DNA from: Paraburkholderia youngii
Lineage (GTDB): Bacteria > Pseudomonadota > Gammaproteobacteria > Burkholderiales > Burkholderiaceae
Direction of reading: 5' to 3'
Assembly: GCF_013366925.1 (NCBI RefSeq)
Contig: NZ_JAALDK010000001.1
Coordinates: 2,611,089 to 2,675,088, forward strand
DNA length: 64,000 nucleotides
The notes beneath the pieces were generated by a model, which saw only the letters and a list, made by a program, of their open reading frames with translations, was not told the DNA's origin and did not search any database. Position 1 is the first letter of the stretch. Each line of letters opens with the position of its first letter. Shown piece by piece: positions 16,916-25,592 of the stretch. The position numbers and the translations under genes were made by a program.

Positions 16916-18308
16916 CGTCTTTTTCAGAAATCGGGTTTTTCAGGAGAGGAGCAGCTAGAGCTTTATCGTTCGCAGTTGAAGCGGCACGCGGCCCCGGACC
17001 CACGTTGTCCCAGATGAGCCGAGGATCGAACTGATGCGATGCAAGCATGGTCAGGATCACAACCGCTCCGAAAGCGAGGGCGGCCGGTCCAGCAGTGATG
17101 ACGGCAAGCGAGCCGAAATGCACCAGTGTGACCGTCAGTGCAACGACGAAGACGTCGAGCATGGACCACCGGCCAATGCGCTCGACGAGCCGGTACAGGG
17201 TCGCTCTTTCACGAGCGCGCCAGCCCGAACCGCGCGAAGCGGCCACCGTGAGAAGCGTGAGAACAACGAGCTTGAGAACCGGCACGAGAACGCTGGCGAT
17301 GAAGACGACGACAGCGAGCGGCCAGTCTCCCGAGGTCCAGAAATACGCCACGCCGCCAAGGATCGTGTCGTCTTCCGAGCCGCCCACGGATGACGCGTGC
17401 ATGATCGGCAGCAGATTCGCCGGAATATAGGCAATCGCGGCGGCAAGAAGCAGACTGGCCGTCCGCGTGAGACTGTCGGGCCTGCGTTCGTGCAGCACAT
17501 GCTGGCATCGGGTGCAGCGCTGGTGAGCATCCCGTTCGCTACGCGTCTGAACGAGTCCGCATGCGTGACAGCCGACAAGTCCGGCTCGCCGTGCCGTGAT
17601 GGCGGTCGACGAACTGGCTTTGCGCGCCCCAAAGGGCCGCATGAACCGCTGTCGCCCGGTGCTCACCTTCGACCACCGAACGTCCGCCATTCGCGAGCGC
17701 CTGATTTCTTCACTGATCGCCCAAAGCCCGCTCGGGTCGAATGAAGCAACCACGCCCAGCATGACGGTCAGCGTGCCTAATGCGAACAACCCCGGTCCCG
17801 GGATCACTTGCGCGATGCTGACCATCTTCACAATCGTCACAAGCACGCCGAGCATGAACACTTCAACCATGCCCCACGGCCGGACGATCTGCACGAGACG
17901 CACCATCGCATTGAAACGGGGTGGCCGTATACCCAACCTCAGCGGCACCAGCACATAGAGCAATGCGAGCAATTCGATCAACGGAAAAAGTACCGCCGAG
18001 CACAACACCATCACCGCGACGACACGCATGTCGCCGAACCACAGCGAGCGCACGGCGCCAAACAGCGTCGCCTCGGATGTCATGCCGTTCGCGTGCATTT
18101 CGATGAGCGGGAAACTCTGCGCGATACAAAAAACGATCAACGCGGCGAGCGTCACAGCGCAAATCCAGTCGAGCGACAATGCGCAACCCGGTAGCGCTGC
18201 GAGGCCCGCACCGCATCGCGAGCAGGCCGCGCGGTGCCTTTTCACGTCAGCGGGCTTGCGAAACAACAGGTCGCATTCGTGGCAGACAATCAGTCTTTGG
18301 TAATCCAT
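16887..18308 (-). CDS. pqiA: PqiA, integral membrane protein of the Pqi system
   Basis: 473 residues from ATG 18308; upstream in-frame sequence to 18431 is not protein-like. Two PqiA repeats are visible. Each starts with a zinc-ribbon-like cysteine pair set: C9xxC12 and C29xxC32 in the first, and CHACGL with CTRCQH at about residue 245 in the second. Each is followed by four hydrophobic helices. PqiA is the inner-membrane partner that feeds lipid to PqiB. The gene is 165 bases downstream of the efflux outer-membrane gene on the same strand, with a strong hairpin between them (18442-18469). Confidence 0.93.
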   Translation of the reverse strand: MDYQRLIVCHECDLLFRKPADVKRHRAACSRCGAGLAALPGCALSLDWICAVTLAALIVFCIAQSFPLIEMHANGMTSEATLFGAVRSLWFGDMRVVAVMVLCSAVLFPLIELLALLYVLVPLRLGIRPPRFNAMVRLVQIVRPWGMVEVFMLGVLVTIVKMVSIAQVIPGPGLFALGTLTVMLGVVASFDPSGLWAISEEIRRSRMADVRWSKVSTGRQRFMRPFGARKASSSTAITARRAGLVGCHACGLVQTRSERDAHQRCTRCQHVLHERRPDSLTRTASLLLAAAIAYIPANLLPIMHASSVGGSEDDTILGGVAYFWTSGDWPLAVVVFIASVLVPVLKLVVLTLLTVAASRGSGWRARERATLYRLVERIGRWSMLDVFVVALTVTLVHFGSLAVITAGPAALAFGAVVILTMLASHQFDPRLIWDNVGPGPRAASTANDKALAAPLLKNPISEKDDASFQSIQT

Positions 18309-18441
18309 ACGGAAATAAAGCGGAAAACCGCGGGCATTCACACTCGCAGCAGGCCCAGACCGCGCGTTGCGGCGCGGCCCCCAGCCGGCAATCGATGTGG
18401 GTCCAACGGCTATCGACGTGGCTCGAGCCACTGCTGAACGG

Positions 18442-18469
18442 CGAGGGCGGTCCCGCTGGATCGCCCTCG
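18442..18469. terminator. Strong 12-bp hairpin between efflux channel gene and pqiA (attenuator or processing site)
   Basis: The arms are CGAGGGCGGTCC (18442-18453) and GGATCGCCCTCG (18458-18469) around loop CGCT; all 12 positions pair, with one G-T. It starts 5 bases after the outer-membrane protein stop. There is no T-run on the minus strand after it, so it may be an incomplete terminator or an mRNA stability element rather than a full stop. Confidence 0.5.
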
Positions 18470-18473
18470 TGTG

Positions 18474-19961
18474 TCACGAGCGCCCGGTCTTTGCAGTCGA
18501 TGCGGTCGCTTGCTGGGCGTCGGGCAGTTCTCCCATCGCCTGAAAGAGCGCCGCGGTATCGCCCATGCGCTGACCTGCGGCGCGTGCTGCAGCGATTTGC
18601 GCGTTCAGGTAGCGCAATTCGCTGGCGTGCGTTGCCGCCGAAGGCAGCGAGCCCATGCGGTGGCGCGACGCGGTGTCGTCGAATGCCGTGCGCGCGGCAT
18701 CGGCGGCGGCTTCGCTCGACGCCAGAGTCTGTGCGTCGTTATCCAGCGCGGCGAGCGAATTCGCCACGTCCTCGAACGCAGAAAGCACGGTCGCCTTGTA
18801 GTGCAGCGCGGCAGCGTCGTACGCATCGATCGACGCGCGGCGTTGCGCGAACAGCGCGCCGCCATGGAAGATCGGCTGCGAAAGGCTCGCACCGATGGCC
18901 CACAGCCCGCCCGCACCCGAAACGACTGCCGGCCAGCTGAAGCCGCCGCGCCCCATCGCGCCCGTCAGCGACAGGCTCGGGAAGAGTTGCGCCGTTGCCT
19001 CGCCCACGTCGGCGGCTGCGGCCTTGACGGCCGCGTCGGCTGCCTGGATGTCCGGGCGCGAGCGCAACAGGTCCGAAGGCACCGCGACGGGCACGTGCTC
19101 AGGCAGCGACAGGCTGTCCAGATCCGGCACGCTCGGGGCATTGTCCGGTGTACGGCCAATCAGGACCGCGAGTGCATGAATCGCGGTCGCGCGTTGCTGA
19201 CGCAGTGCGGGCAAGCTCGCCGCGATGGAGGCCGCGTCCTGTTTCGACTCGAACGCCTGGGCTCGCGAAACCGAGCCGAGCGCGTAGCGCTGTGCGTCTT
19301 CGTTCGCCGCATCGTTCGATACGGCGGCGAGCCGCTCGGTGAGTGCAATCTCCCGGTCGAGGGCCGCCACGTTGATCGTGGCTGCCACGATGTTTGCCGC
19401 GAGCGCACGGCGCGACGCTTCCAGCTCGAACGCCTGCACATTCACACGGGCCGCGCTCGCGGAGTTCGCATAGCGCGTCTGGCCGAACAGGCCGAACGTG
19501 TAATGCGCTTGCAGCTGCCCGGCAAAGAAGTTGTATTGCACCTGCTCGGGCAGGCCAAGCTGCGGCGCGACCGGTGAACGGGCGCGCTGGATCTGCGCGG
19601 TGCCATCGATCGATGGCAGCGTCGATGAGCCGATCTGAGCGCGCAATTGCTCCTGCGCCGATGCGAGCGTACGCTGCGTTGCCGCAAGCGTCGGGCTGTT
19701 GCGCAGTCCTTCGTCGACGAGTGCGTCCAGCGCGGCACAGTGGTAGAGCCGCCACCATTGCGGCCCCGGCGTGGCGCCGACATCGAAGGTCTGCGCAACG
19801 CCGCCCGCTGCCGCCGTCTTCGCAGGCTGCGCCTGCGCACCGTAATGCTCTGGAGACGGCATCGCCGGCGGCTCGCCGCTGGGCCCGAACGAACACGCCG
19901 TCATGGCGAACGCCGCGGCCGCCGCAAACACGGATGCCTTGTAAGTAAAACTCATGATCAA
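18474..19961 (-). CDS. RND efflux outer-membrane channel, NodT/OprM family lipoprotein
   Basis: 495 residues. The lipoprotein signal peptide has lipobox MTAC near residue 22. The conserved NodT start WWRLYHCAALDALVDEGLRNSPT is near residue 70, and the two outer-membrane-efflux repeats follow (first about 80-270, second about 290-480). RSRPDIQAADAAVKAA and SLSQPIFHGGALFAQR are typical of the family. It is the TolC-like exit duct of the tripartite pump. It overlaps the RND gene by 4 bases. The C-terminus (QATASTAKTGRS) is polar. Confidence 0.92.
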   Translation of the reverse strand: MIMSFTYKASVFAAAAAFAMTACSFGPSGEPPAMPSPEHYGAQAQPAKTAAAGGVAQTFDVGATPGPQWWRLYHCAALDALVDEGLRNSPTLAATQRTLASAQEQLRAQIGSSTLPSIDGTAQIQRARSPVAPQLGLPEQVQYNFFAGQLQAHYTFGLFGQTRYANSASAARVNVQAFELEASRRALAANIVAATINVAALDREIALTERLAAVSNDAANEDAQRYALGSVSRAQAFESKQDAASIAASLPALRQQRATAIHALAVLIGRTPDNAPSVPDLDSLSLPEHVPVAVPSDLLRSRPDIQAADAAVKAAAADVGEATAQLFPSLSLTGAMGRGGFSWPAVVSGAGGLWAIGASLSQPIFHGGALFAQRRASIDAYDAAALHYKATVLSAFEDVANSLAALDNDAQTLASSEAAADAARTAFDDTASRHRMGSLPSAATHASELRYLNAQIAAARAAGQRMGDTAALFQAMGELPDAQQATASTAKTGRS

Positions 19962-22900
19962 ACCTCCGTATGCTCGACGACGACCGGTTGCTCGCCGCGC
20001 TCGTCACGACGGACCCTGAAACAGGTCGCGTAGAGTGCCGGCAGGAAGAACACGGTCAACAATGTGGCCACGGTGATGCCGCCCATCAGCGCAGTCGCCA
20101 TCGGCCCGAAAAAGCCCGAGCGCAGCAGCGGAATCAGCGCGAGCACGGCGGCGGTGGCCGTCAGCATGATCGGCCTGAAACGTCGCACCGTTGCGCCGAT
20201 GATGGCGTCGAAGCGCGGGTGCCCCGCCGCGATGTCCTGATCGATCTGGTCGACGAGAATCACGGAGTTGCGCATGATGATGCCGAACATCGCGATCACG
20301 CCCAAGAGCGCGACGAAGCCGAACGGCTTGCTGAACAGCAGCAGCGCTGTCACGACGCCGATGAGACCCAGCGGCGCGGTCAGCACGACGATGAAGGTGC
20401 GCGCGAAGTTCTTCAGCTGGATCATCAGCAGCGTCAGCACCGCAATGATCATCAGCGGCATTTCCGCATTGATCGACGTCTGGCCCTTCACGCTCTCCTC
20501 GACCGCCCCGCCCACCTCGATCCGGTAGCCCACGGGGAGCTTTGCGCGCACAGCCGTGAGTGCGTTCTCGATGTCGTGCGTCACGTCGATGCCCTGCGCG
20601 TCGCCGCGCACGTCCGCCTGCACGGTGATGGTTGGCTGGCGGTCACGCTCCCAGATCACGCCATATTCGAGCGTGTCGCGCACGTGTCCGAGCGAACCGA
20701 GCGGAACCGGGCCGTTCGGTGTCGGAATCGCAAGGCTCGTGAGCTTGGCGGGATCGACGCGCTCGCTCTTGGGCGCTCGCAGATCGACGTTGATCAGCTT
20801 GTCGCGCTCGCGGTACTGCGTGACGGTGTAGCCGGACAGCGTCATGGCCAGGAAGCTGGAAACGTCCGCTGACGTGACGCCAAGCTGGCGCGCGCGGTTC
20901 TGGTCGATCTCGAACGAAATCGAGCGTTCGGCCGGCTCATCCCAATCGAACTGGACGTTGCGCGTGCGCGAATCGGCACGGACTTTTTCCGCGACCGTAT
21001 CCGCGATCGATCGCACCGTCGCGATGTCGTCACCGCTCACCCGGAACTTGATCGGGAAGCCCACGGGCGGACCGTTTTCGAGCCGTGCGACACGTGTGCG
21101 AGCACCGGAAAAGTCCTTCTCCAGTTTCGCGTCGAGCCAGCGCATCAGTTCCTCGCGTGTTTCGACGTCTTTGGCCGTGATCACGAACTGCGCGAAATTG
21201 GGCTGCTGGAGCTGCTGGTCGAGCGGGAGATAAAAGCGCGGGGCACCCGTGCCGACGAAGTCGACGTAGTGGTCGATCCCGGTCTTGCCATCGAGGACCT
21301 TCTCGAGGCGCTTCGATTCACGCAGCGTCGCCTCGAACGAAGCGCCTTCAGGCAGCCTCAGGTCGACCAGCAATTCAGCACGCTCGGAGTTCGGGAAGAA
21401 CTGCTGCGGCACGCGCGTGAACGCAACCATGGCGAGCGCGAACAGGCCGCAGGTGACGCCGAGCACGATCCAGCGCCGCTCGATGCACCACGTGACCCAG
21501 CCCGACAGGCGTCGGTAGAAGCCGGTGTTGTAGACGGCGTGCTCATGGTCGTGCCCGGCGCCGGCGTGAGCCTTGCGCTCGGGCAGCATATGAAAGCCGA
21601 GCAGCGGCACCAGCACGACCGCCGCGAACCACGAGACGATCAGCGCGATGGCCGACACCTCGAAGATCGAGCGGGTGTACTCACCCGTGCTCGACTTCGC
21701 CAGCGCGATCGGCAAAAAGCCCGAGACCGTCACGAGCGTGCCGGTCAGCATCGGAAATGCGGTGCTCGAATACGCAAACGCCGCCGCGCGCATGCGGCTC
21801 CAGCCCTGCTCCAGCTTCACCGCCATCATTTCGACGGCAATGATCGCGTCATCGACCAGCAGCCCGAGCGCGAGCACGAGCGTGCCAAGCGAAACCTTGT
21901 CCAACCCGATACCGAAGGTATGCATGCACAGCGCGGTGACGGCAAGCACGATCGGGATCGTGATCACCACCACCATGCCCGTGCGCAGACCGAGCGAAAC
22001 GAGGCTCACGACCAGCACGATCGCGACGGCTTCTCCGACCGAACGCACGAATTCGTCCACGGAGTGCTTGACCGCGTGCGGCATGCTAGAAACTGGCACG
22101 AGCTTCAGACCCGCCGGCAACGTTGCCTGCAGTTCGGCGGTCTTCGCGTCGAGCGCGCGGCCGAGGTCGATGACGTCGCCGCCCTTTTGCATCGTCACAC
22201 CAATGCCGAGCACAGCCTGGCCGCCAACGCGCATCTGCGTGACGGGCGGATCGTCGTAACCGCGCCTGATCGTCGCAATGTCGCCGAGGCGGAACGAGCG
22301 CTTGTTGACGGTGATCAGCGTGTCCGCAAGCGCGCGCTCGTCCTTGAACGCGCCGCTCGGACGCACGAATACACGGTCGTCCGCCGTGGTGATCGTGCCG
22401 ACAGGCGCGACGGCATTCTGCGCGTCGATCGCCTGAGCAAGCTGCTGCGGCGTGATCGAAAGACGCGTCAGTTGCGCGTTCGAAATCTCGACGAAGATGT
22501 GCTGATCGGGGTCGCCGAAGTAGTCGACCTTCGCAACGCCGGGCACCCGCAACAGCACCGTGCGCAGCCCGTCCGCATAGTCGTGCAGTTGCGCCGGTGA
22601 GAAGCCGTCGCCTTCGAGCGCATAGATGTTGGTATAGACGTCGCCGAATTCGTCGTTGAAGAACGGTCCGACCGTCCCCTTCGGAAGCGTCGCCTGGATG
22701 TCGCCGACTTTCTTGCGAACCTGGTACCAGGTCTCGGGCACCTCCTTGACCGGCGCCGAGTCCTTCATCGCGAAGAAGATCATCGACTCGCCGGGCCGCG
22801 AGTAGCTCTTGATGTTGTCCACATACGGCGCCGCCTGCAACTGGCGGCCGATGCGGTCGGTGATCTGCTCCTGCACTTCGCGGGCGGTCGCGCCCGGCCA

Positions 22901-23131
22901 GTACGTCTTGATCACCATTGTGCGAAACGTGAAGGGCGGATCTTCCGATTGCGCGAGGTGCGTGTAGCCGATCACACCGAACAGCGTGGCGAGCCCGATC
23001 AGAAAGATCACGAGCTGCTGGTGCGTCAGCGCCCATGCGGAGAGGTTGAAGCCCGTACCGCTCGCGCGTTCCTCGCCAGAAGCATTTGCCGGCGCCCGTT
23101 CGACCGAAGTTTCGTTGTCGCGCGCGTTCAT
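19958..23131 (-). CDS. RND efflux pump inner-membrane transporter (HAE family, TriC/MexK-like)
   Basis: 1057 residues with the RND layout: TM1 near 35-55, a first periplasmic loop (SYSRPGESMIFFAMKDS), TM2-6 with the TM4 proton-relay motif LGLLVDDAIIAVEMM, a second loop, and TM8-12 ending in FFLPALYATCF. The N-terminal stretch HLAQSEDPPFTFRTMVI and overall wording resemble the TriC/MexK branch rather than AcrB. It uses proton motive force to export drugs or detergents. It overlaps the adaptor and channel genes by 4 bases each, so the three form one translationally coupled unit. Confidence 0.93.
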   Translation of the reverse strand: MNARDNETSVERAPANASGEERASGTGFNLSAWALTHQQLVIFLIGLATLFGVIGYTHLAQSEDPPFTFRTMVIKTYWPGATAREVQEQITDRIGRQLQAAPYVDNIKSYSRPGESMIFFAMKDSAPVKEVPETWYQVRKKVGDIQATLPKGTVGPFFNDEFGDVYTNIYALEGDGFSPAQLHDYADGLRTVLLRVPGVAKVDYFGDPDQHIFVEISNAQLTRLSITPQQLAQAIDAQNAVAPVGTITTADDRVFVRPSGAFKDERALADTLITVNKRSFRLGDIATIRRGYDDPPVTQMRVGGQAVLGIGVTMQKGGDVIDLGRALDAKTAELQATLPAGLKLVPVSSMPHAVKHSVDEFVRSVGEAVAIVLVVSLVSLGLRTGMVVVITIPIVLAVTALCMHTFGIGLDKVSLGTLVLALGLLVDDAIIAVEMMAVKLEQGWSRMRAAAFAYSSTAFPMLTGTLVTVSGFLPIALAKSSTGEYTRSIFEVSAIALIVSWFAAVVLVPLLGFHMLPERKAHAGAGHDHEHAVYNTGFYRRLSGWVTWCIERRWIVLGVTCGLFALAMVAFTRVPQQFFPNSERAELLVDLRLPEGASFEATLRESKRLEKVLDGKTGIDHYVDFVGTGAPRFYLPLDQQLQQPNFAQFVITAKDVETREELMRWLDAKLEKDFSGARTRVARLENGPPVGFPIKFRVSGDDIATVRSIADTVAEKVRADSRTRNVQFDWDEPAERSISFEIDQNRARQLGVTSADVSSFLAMTLSGYTVTQYRERDKLINVDLRAPKSERVDPAKLTSLAIPTPNGPVPLGSLGHVRDTLEYGVIWERDRQPTITVQADVRGDAQGIDVTHDIENALTAVRAKLPVGYRIEVGGAVEESVKGQTSINAEMPLMIIAVLTLLMIQLKNFARTFIVVLTAPLGLIGVVTALLLFSKPFGFVALLGVIAMFGIIMRNSVILVDQIDQDIAAGHPRFDAIIGATVRRFRPIMLTATAAVLALIPLLRSGFFGPMATALMGGITVATLLTVFFLPALYATCFRVRRDERGEQPVVVEHTEV

Positions 23132-24303
23132 ACCGAGCCCTCCCGATGCAGCGGAGGCACCACTTGAACTTGCTCCCCGGAGCTCACGGCATGCACCCCC
23201 TGCAGGATCACCCGGTCGCCATCGTGCAGTCCCGCACTGAGCGAGACCGTGCGCTCGTCATACCGCTGTATCGTGACGGGGCGCAACTCGAGCGTGTCGC
23301 TGCCTTTACGCACGACCCACACGGCCGGGTTATCACCCTTGTGAAAGAGCGCCGTCACCGGGAGCGTAAAGGTCTGGCCGGCAACCATATCGTCGGCTGA
23401 GCTGAAAGCCACATTCGCGGTCATGCCAAGACGCACGTCGGGACCCGGCGCAGTCAGCGTGAGCTTCACGCGCCACGTGCGGCTTTCGGGGTCGGCCGCC
23501 GCCGACACCTCGCGCACCTGCGCTTCAAACGTCTTGCCGGGCAGCGCTGGCAAGGTGACGCGCGCCTTGCTGCCGACGGCCAGAGAGCTCACGGTCCTTT
23601 CGGGCGCGTCGCAAACGATATCGATGTCGCCGGTCCAGTCGAAGTGATACACAGCCTGCGTTGCCTGAACATTCTGGCCGGTATCCGCATCCTCCGATGT
23701 GATGACACCGTCGTGGTCCGCGGTCAGCGTCGCATAGCGCAGGTGATCCGTTGCTAGCGCCATCTGCGCGAGAGCGGAAGTGCGCTGTGCGAGTGCGGAA
23801 GCGTAGGCATCCTGAGTTTGCTCAAGCTGCGACGGCGCAATCAGGTTTGCGCGCGCCTGCGCTTCATCGCGGTCGAGCTGCTGCTTCGCGAAGACAAGGC
23901 GATGCTCAGCCGCATCGAGTTGCGCGCGCGCATTGACGAGGTTGTTCTGCAGATCCGTCGGATCTAGCAGCGCAACGGTCTGTCCCGCCTTGACCGTATC
24001 GCCGATATGCACTCGGCGCTCGATGACCTTGCCTCCCACCCGGAACGATAAAGGCGTGGAGTAGCGCGCCTCCACCTGTGCGGGCAACGAGGTGGTGTCG
24101 ACGCGCTCATCCGGGTGAACCGCCAGCGCGACGACGGGCTTGACCTCGGCGACCACTGCGTCGCGCTGGTGGCATGCGCCAAGGACGATGGCGCTGCATG
24201 CCGCAAGGGCGACAGTTGCCTTACGTGTGGATGGAAGGAAGCAAGGTAACAGGGAGCGCACTCGTTTCAGCGCGACAAGACCGGAATGTTTCACGATGTT
24301 CAC
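23128..24303 (-). CDS. RND efflux periplasmic adaptor (membrane fusion lipoprotein)
   Basis: 391 residues from GTG 24303; no clear ribosome site precedes it, so the start is uncertain. A lipoprotein signal with lipobox LGAC lies at about residues 40-44. Then come the barrel-sandwich first half (GGKVIERRVHIGDTVKAGQTVALLD), a helical hairpin (about 110-175), the second biotinyl-lipoyl half (GVITSEDADTGQNVQ) and beta-barrel domains to GDRVILQGVHAV. It links pump and outer-membrane channel. The likely promoter at 24651-24679 would give an unusually long leader of about 340 bases. Confidence 0.92.
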   Translation of the reverse strand: MNIVKHSGLVALKRVRSLLPCFLPSTRKATVALAACSAIVLGACHQRDAVVAEVKPVVALAVHPDERVDTTSLPAQVEARYSTPLSFRVGGKVIERRVHIGDTVKAGQTVALLDPTDLQNNLVNARAQLDAAEHRLVFAKQQLDRDEAQARANLIAPSQLEQTQDAYASALAQRTSALAQMALATDHLRYATLTADHDGVITSEDADTGQNVQATQAVYHFDWTGDIDIVCDAPERTVSSLAVGSKARVTLPALPGKTFEAQVREVSAAADPESRTWRVKLTLTAPGPDVRLGMTANVAFSSADDMVAGQTFTLPVTALFHKGDNPAVWVVRKGSDTLELRPVTIQRYDERTVSLSAGLHDGDRVILQGVHAVSSGEQVQVVPPLHREGSV

Positions 24304-24650
24304 ACAAGGCAGGTGATGAAGTCAGGTGGAAAAGTCGTCCGCGCCAATGGCCAGCCGCGCCCGCCGGACGTGCGTTGCCAGTAACGCGAAAACAAAGCCA
24401 TTGATGCCGAACTAATCCTCTTTGATGACCCGACGGAACGGCGGCACAAGTTCCTTGACAGACCATCGCATCGGGTAAGCAACACGTGCCTCGAAGCGGG
24501 TCGGCGCCATTTGACAGGCACATCGCTGATGCACGCGCTCTCTGCACGACGTGTGCGGACTTGGGCGCGGGGCAACTGGTAGCGGCCCGGAGACTTGTTC
24601 GCCGCTTGCCGGTTCCGCCGTTTTCCCGCTTCCGCCGTCGCACAGGTGAC
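24304..24650. other. Long leader of the efflux operon; no gene seen
   Basis: About 345 bases separate the adaptor start from the predicted minus-strand promoter. Open frames here are shadows without ribosome sites or family features. If the promoter is right this is transcribed as a 5' leader. I could not identify a riboswitch or a leader peptide. Confidence 0.4.
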
Positions 24651-24679
24651 ATTAAATCCATTTCTGATTCTATTGTCAA
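24651..24679 (-). promoter_or_regulatory. Sigma70-type promoter of the RND efflux operon
   Basis: Reading leftward, TTGACA (24679-24674), 17 bases, TTTAAT (24656-24651). The -35 hexamer overlaps that of the divergent tetR promoter (24673-24678), so one protein bound at the adjacent palindrome could block both. Confidence 0.65.
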
Positions 24680-24701
24680 CTATGAGATTTAAATCTACAA
24701 T
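24673..24701 (+). promoter_or_regulatory. Sigma70-type promoter and AGATTTAAATCT operator of TetR gene 24728
   Basis: TTGTCA (24673-24678), 17 bases, TACAAT (24696-24701). The spacer carries the perfect 12-base palindrome AGATTTAAATCT (24685-24696). It matches the box at 13703-13731 at 22 of 29 positions with identical spacing. A GAGGAG ribosome site follows at 24716-24721. Confidence 0.7.
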
Positions 24702-24727
24702 CTGCCGCATACAGAGGAGGAGTTGAC

Positions 24728-25489
24728 ATGCCCAACGTTCCGAGTTCGCGCACGAACCGTCGGCAACCAATGAAGGGATCCAGTTCATCCAATTCCGGCC
24801 GCGAATCCATCGCAGCACGATCGCCGCGCGTGGCACGGCGCCAGTTCGAAACGCGGCTTCGTCTGCTCGATGCTGCGTTCGAACTGGTGGCGCAGAAGGG
24901 AATGGACGGCGTCACGATCACCGAGATCACGAACGCCGCCAACGTGGGATTCGGGTCCTTTTACAACTACTTCGACTCAAAGGAAGGGATCTTCGCCGCG
25001 CTTGTCGAATGGCTGTTCGAGGAATTCGCCGGTACGCTCGATCGCCTGGCCGCGGGATTGCCGGACCCAGCCGAAGCGGTTGCAGTGTCGGTGCGTCATA
25101 CGCTTTTGCGCGCGTATCGGGAGCCCGTTTGGGGGCAACTCCTTATACGCGAAGGGCTGTCCACGCGCGTACTGAGCAGGGGACTCGGTCAGCGGCTGCT
25201 GCGGGATACGAAGAGAGGGATTTCGGAACGACGCTTCATGGTCGCGGACGAACTGATGTGTGTGTTTTCCGTGATCGGCACTGTCGTCGCTGGAGTAGCA
25301 GCTGAGCTTCACTTCTCCGGATTTTCAAAACAGACGGTTCGCGCACGAAAGACCCTTCGATCCAGGCACGACAAGTTCGCCGAGAGTACGGCGGCCATGG
25401 TGCTGCAGGCGTTCGGCATCAAGCGCGCGGAAGCAGAAAAGATTGCTCGCCGTCCACTTCCTTCACCCCCTCGAGCGGCGCCCATCTGA
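24728..25489 (+). CDS. TetR-family regulator divergent from the RND operon
   Basis: 253 residues from ATG 24728 with a GAGGAG site at good spacing. HTH at residues about 38-88 (TRLRLLDAAFELVAQKG, ITEITNAANVGFGSFYNYF), then a ligand domain closely similar to the 13759 protein (VAVSVRHT, PVWG, LIREG, LSRGL, RAEAEKIARRPLP). Its position, divergent from the adaptor-pump-channel operon with shared -35 region and palindrome, is the classic arrangement for a local efflux repressor. Effector unknown. Confidence 0.94.
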   Translation: MPNVPSSRTNRRQPMKGSSSSNSGRESIAARSPRVARRQFETRLRLLDAAFELVAQKGMDGVTITEITNAANVGFGSFYNYFDSKEGIFAALVEWLFEEFAGTLDRLAAGLPDPAEAVAVSVRHTLLRAYREPVWGQLLIREGLSTRVLSRGLGQRLLRDTKRGISERRFMVADELMCVFSVIGTVVAGVAAELHFSGFSKQTVRARKTLRSRHDKFAESTAAMVLQAFGIKRAEAEKIARRPLPSPPRAAPI

Positions 25490-25592
25490 AGCGATAGGCG
25501 GTTTCACGCTCGGCGCCACACGCCTCGCAGGCAATCGAGCATCATCCGCTGTTTGTTGGCGCAGTGCGCAACTACTGCTGATCTAAAAACGA

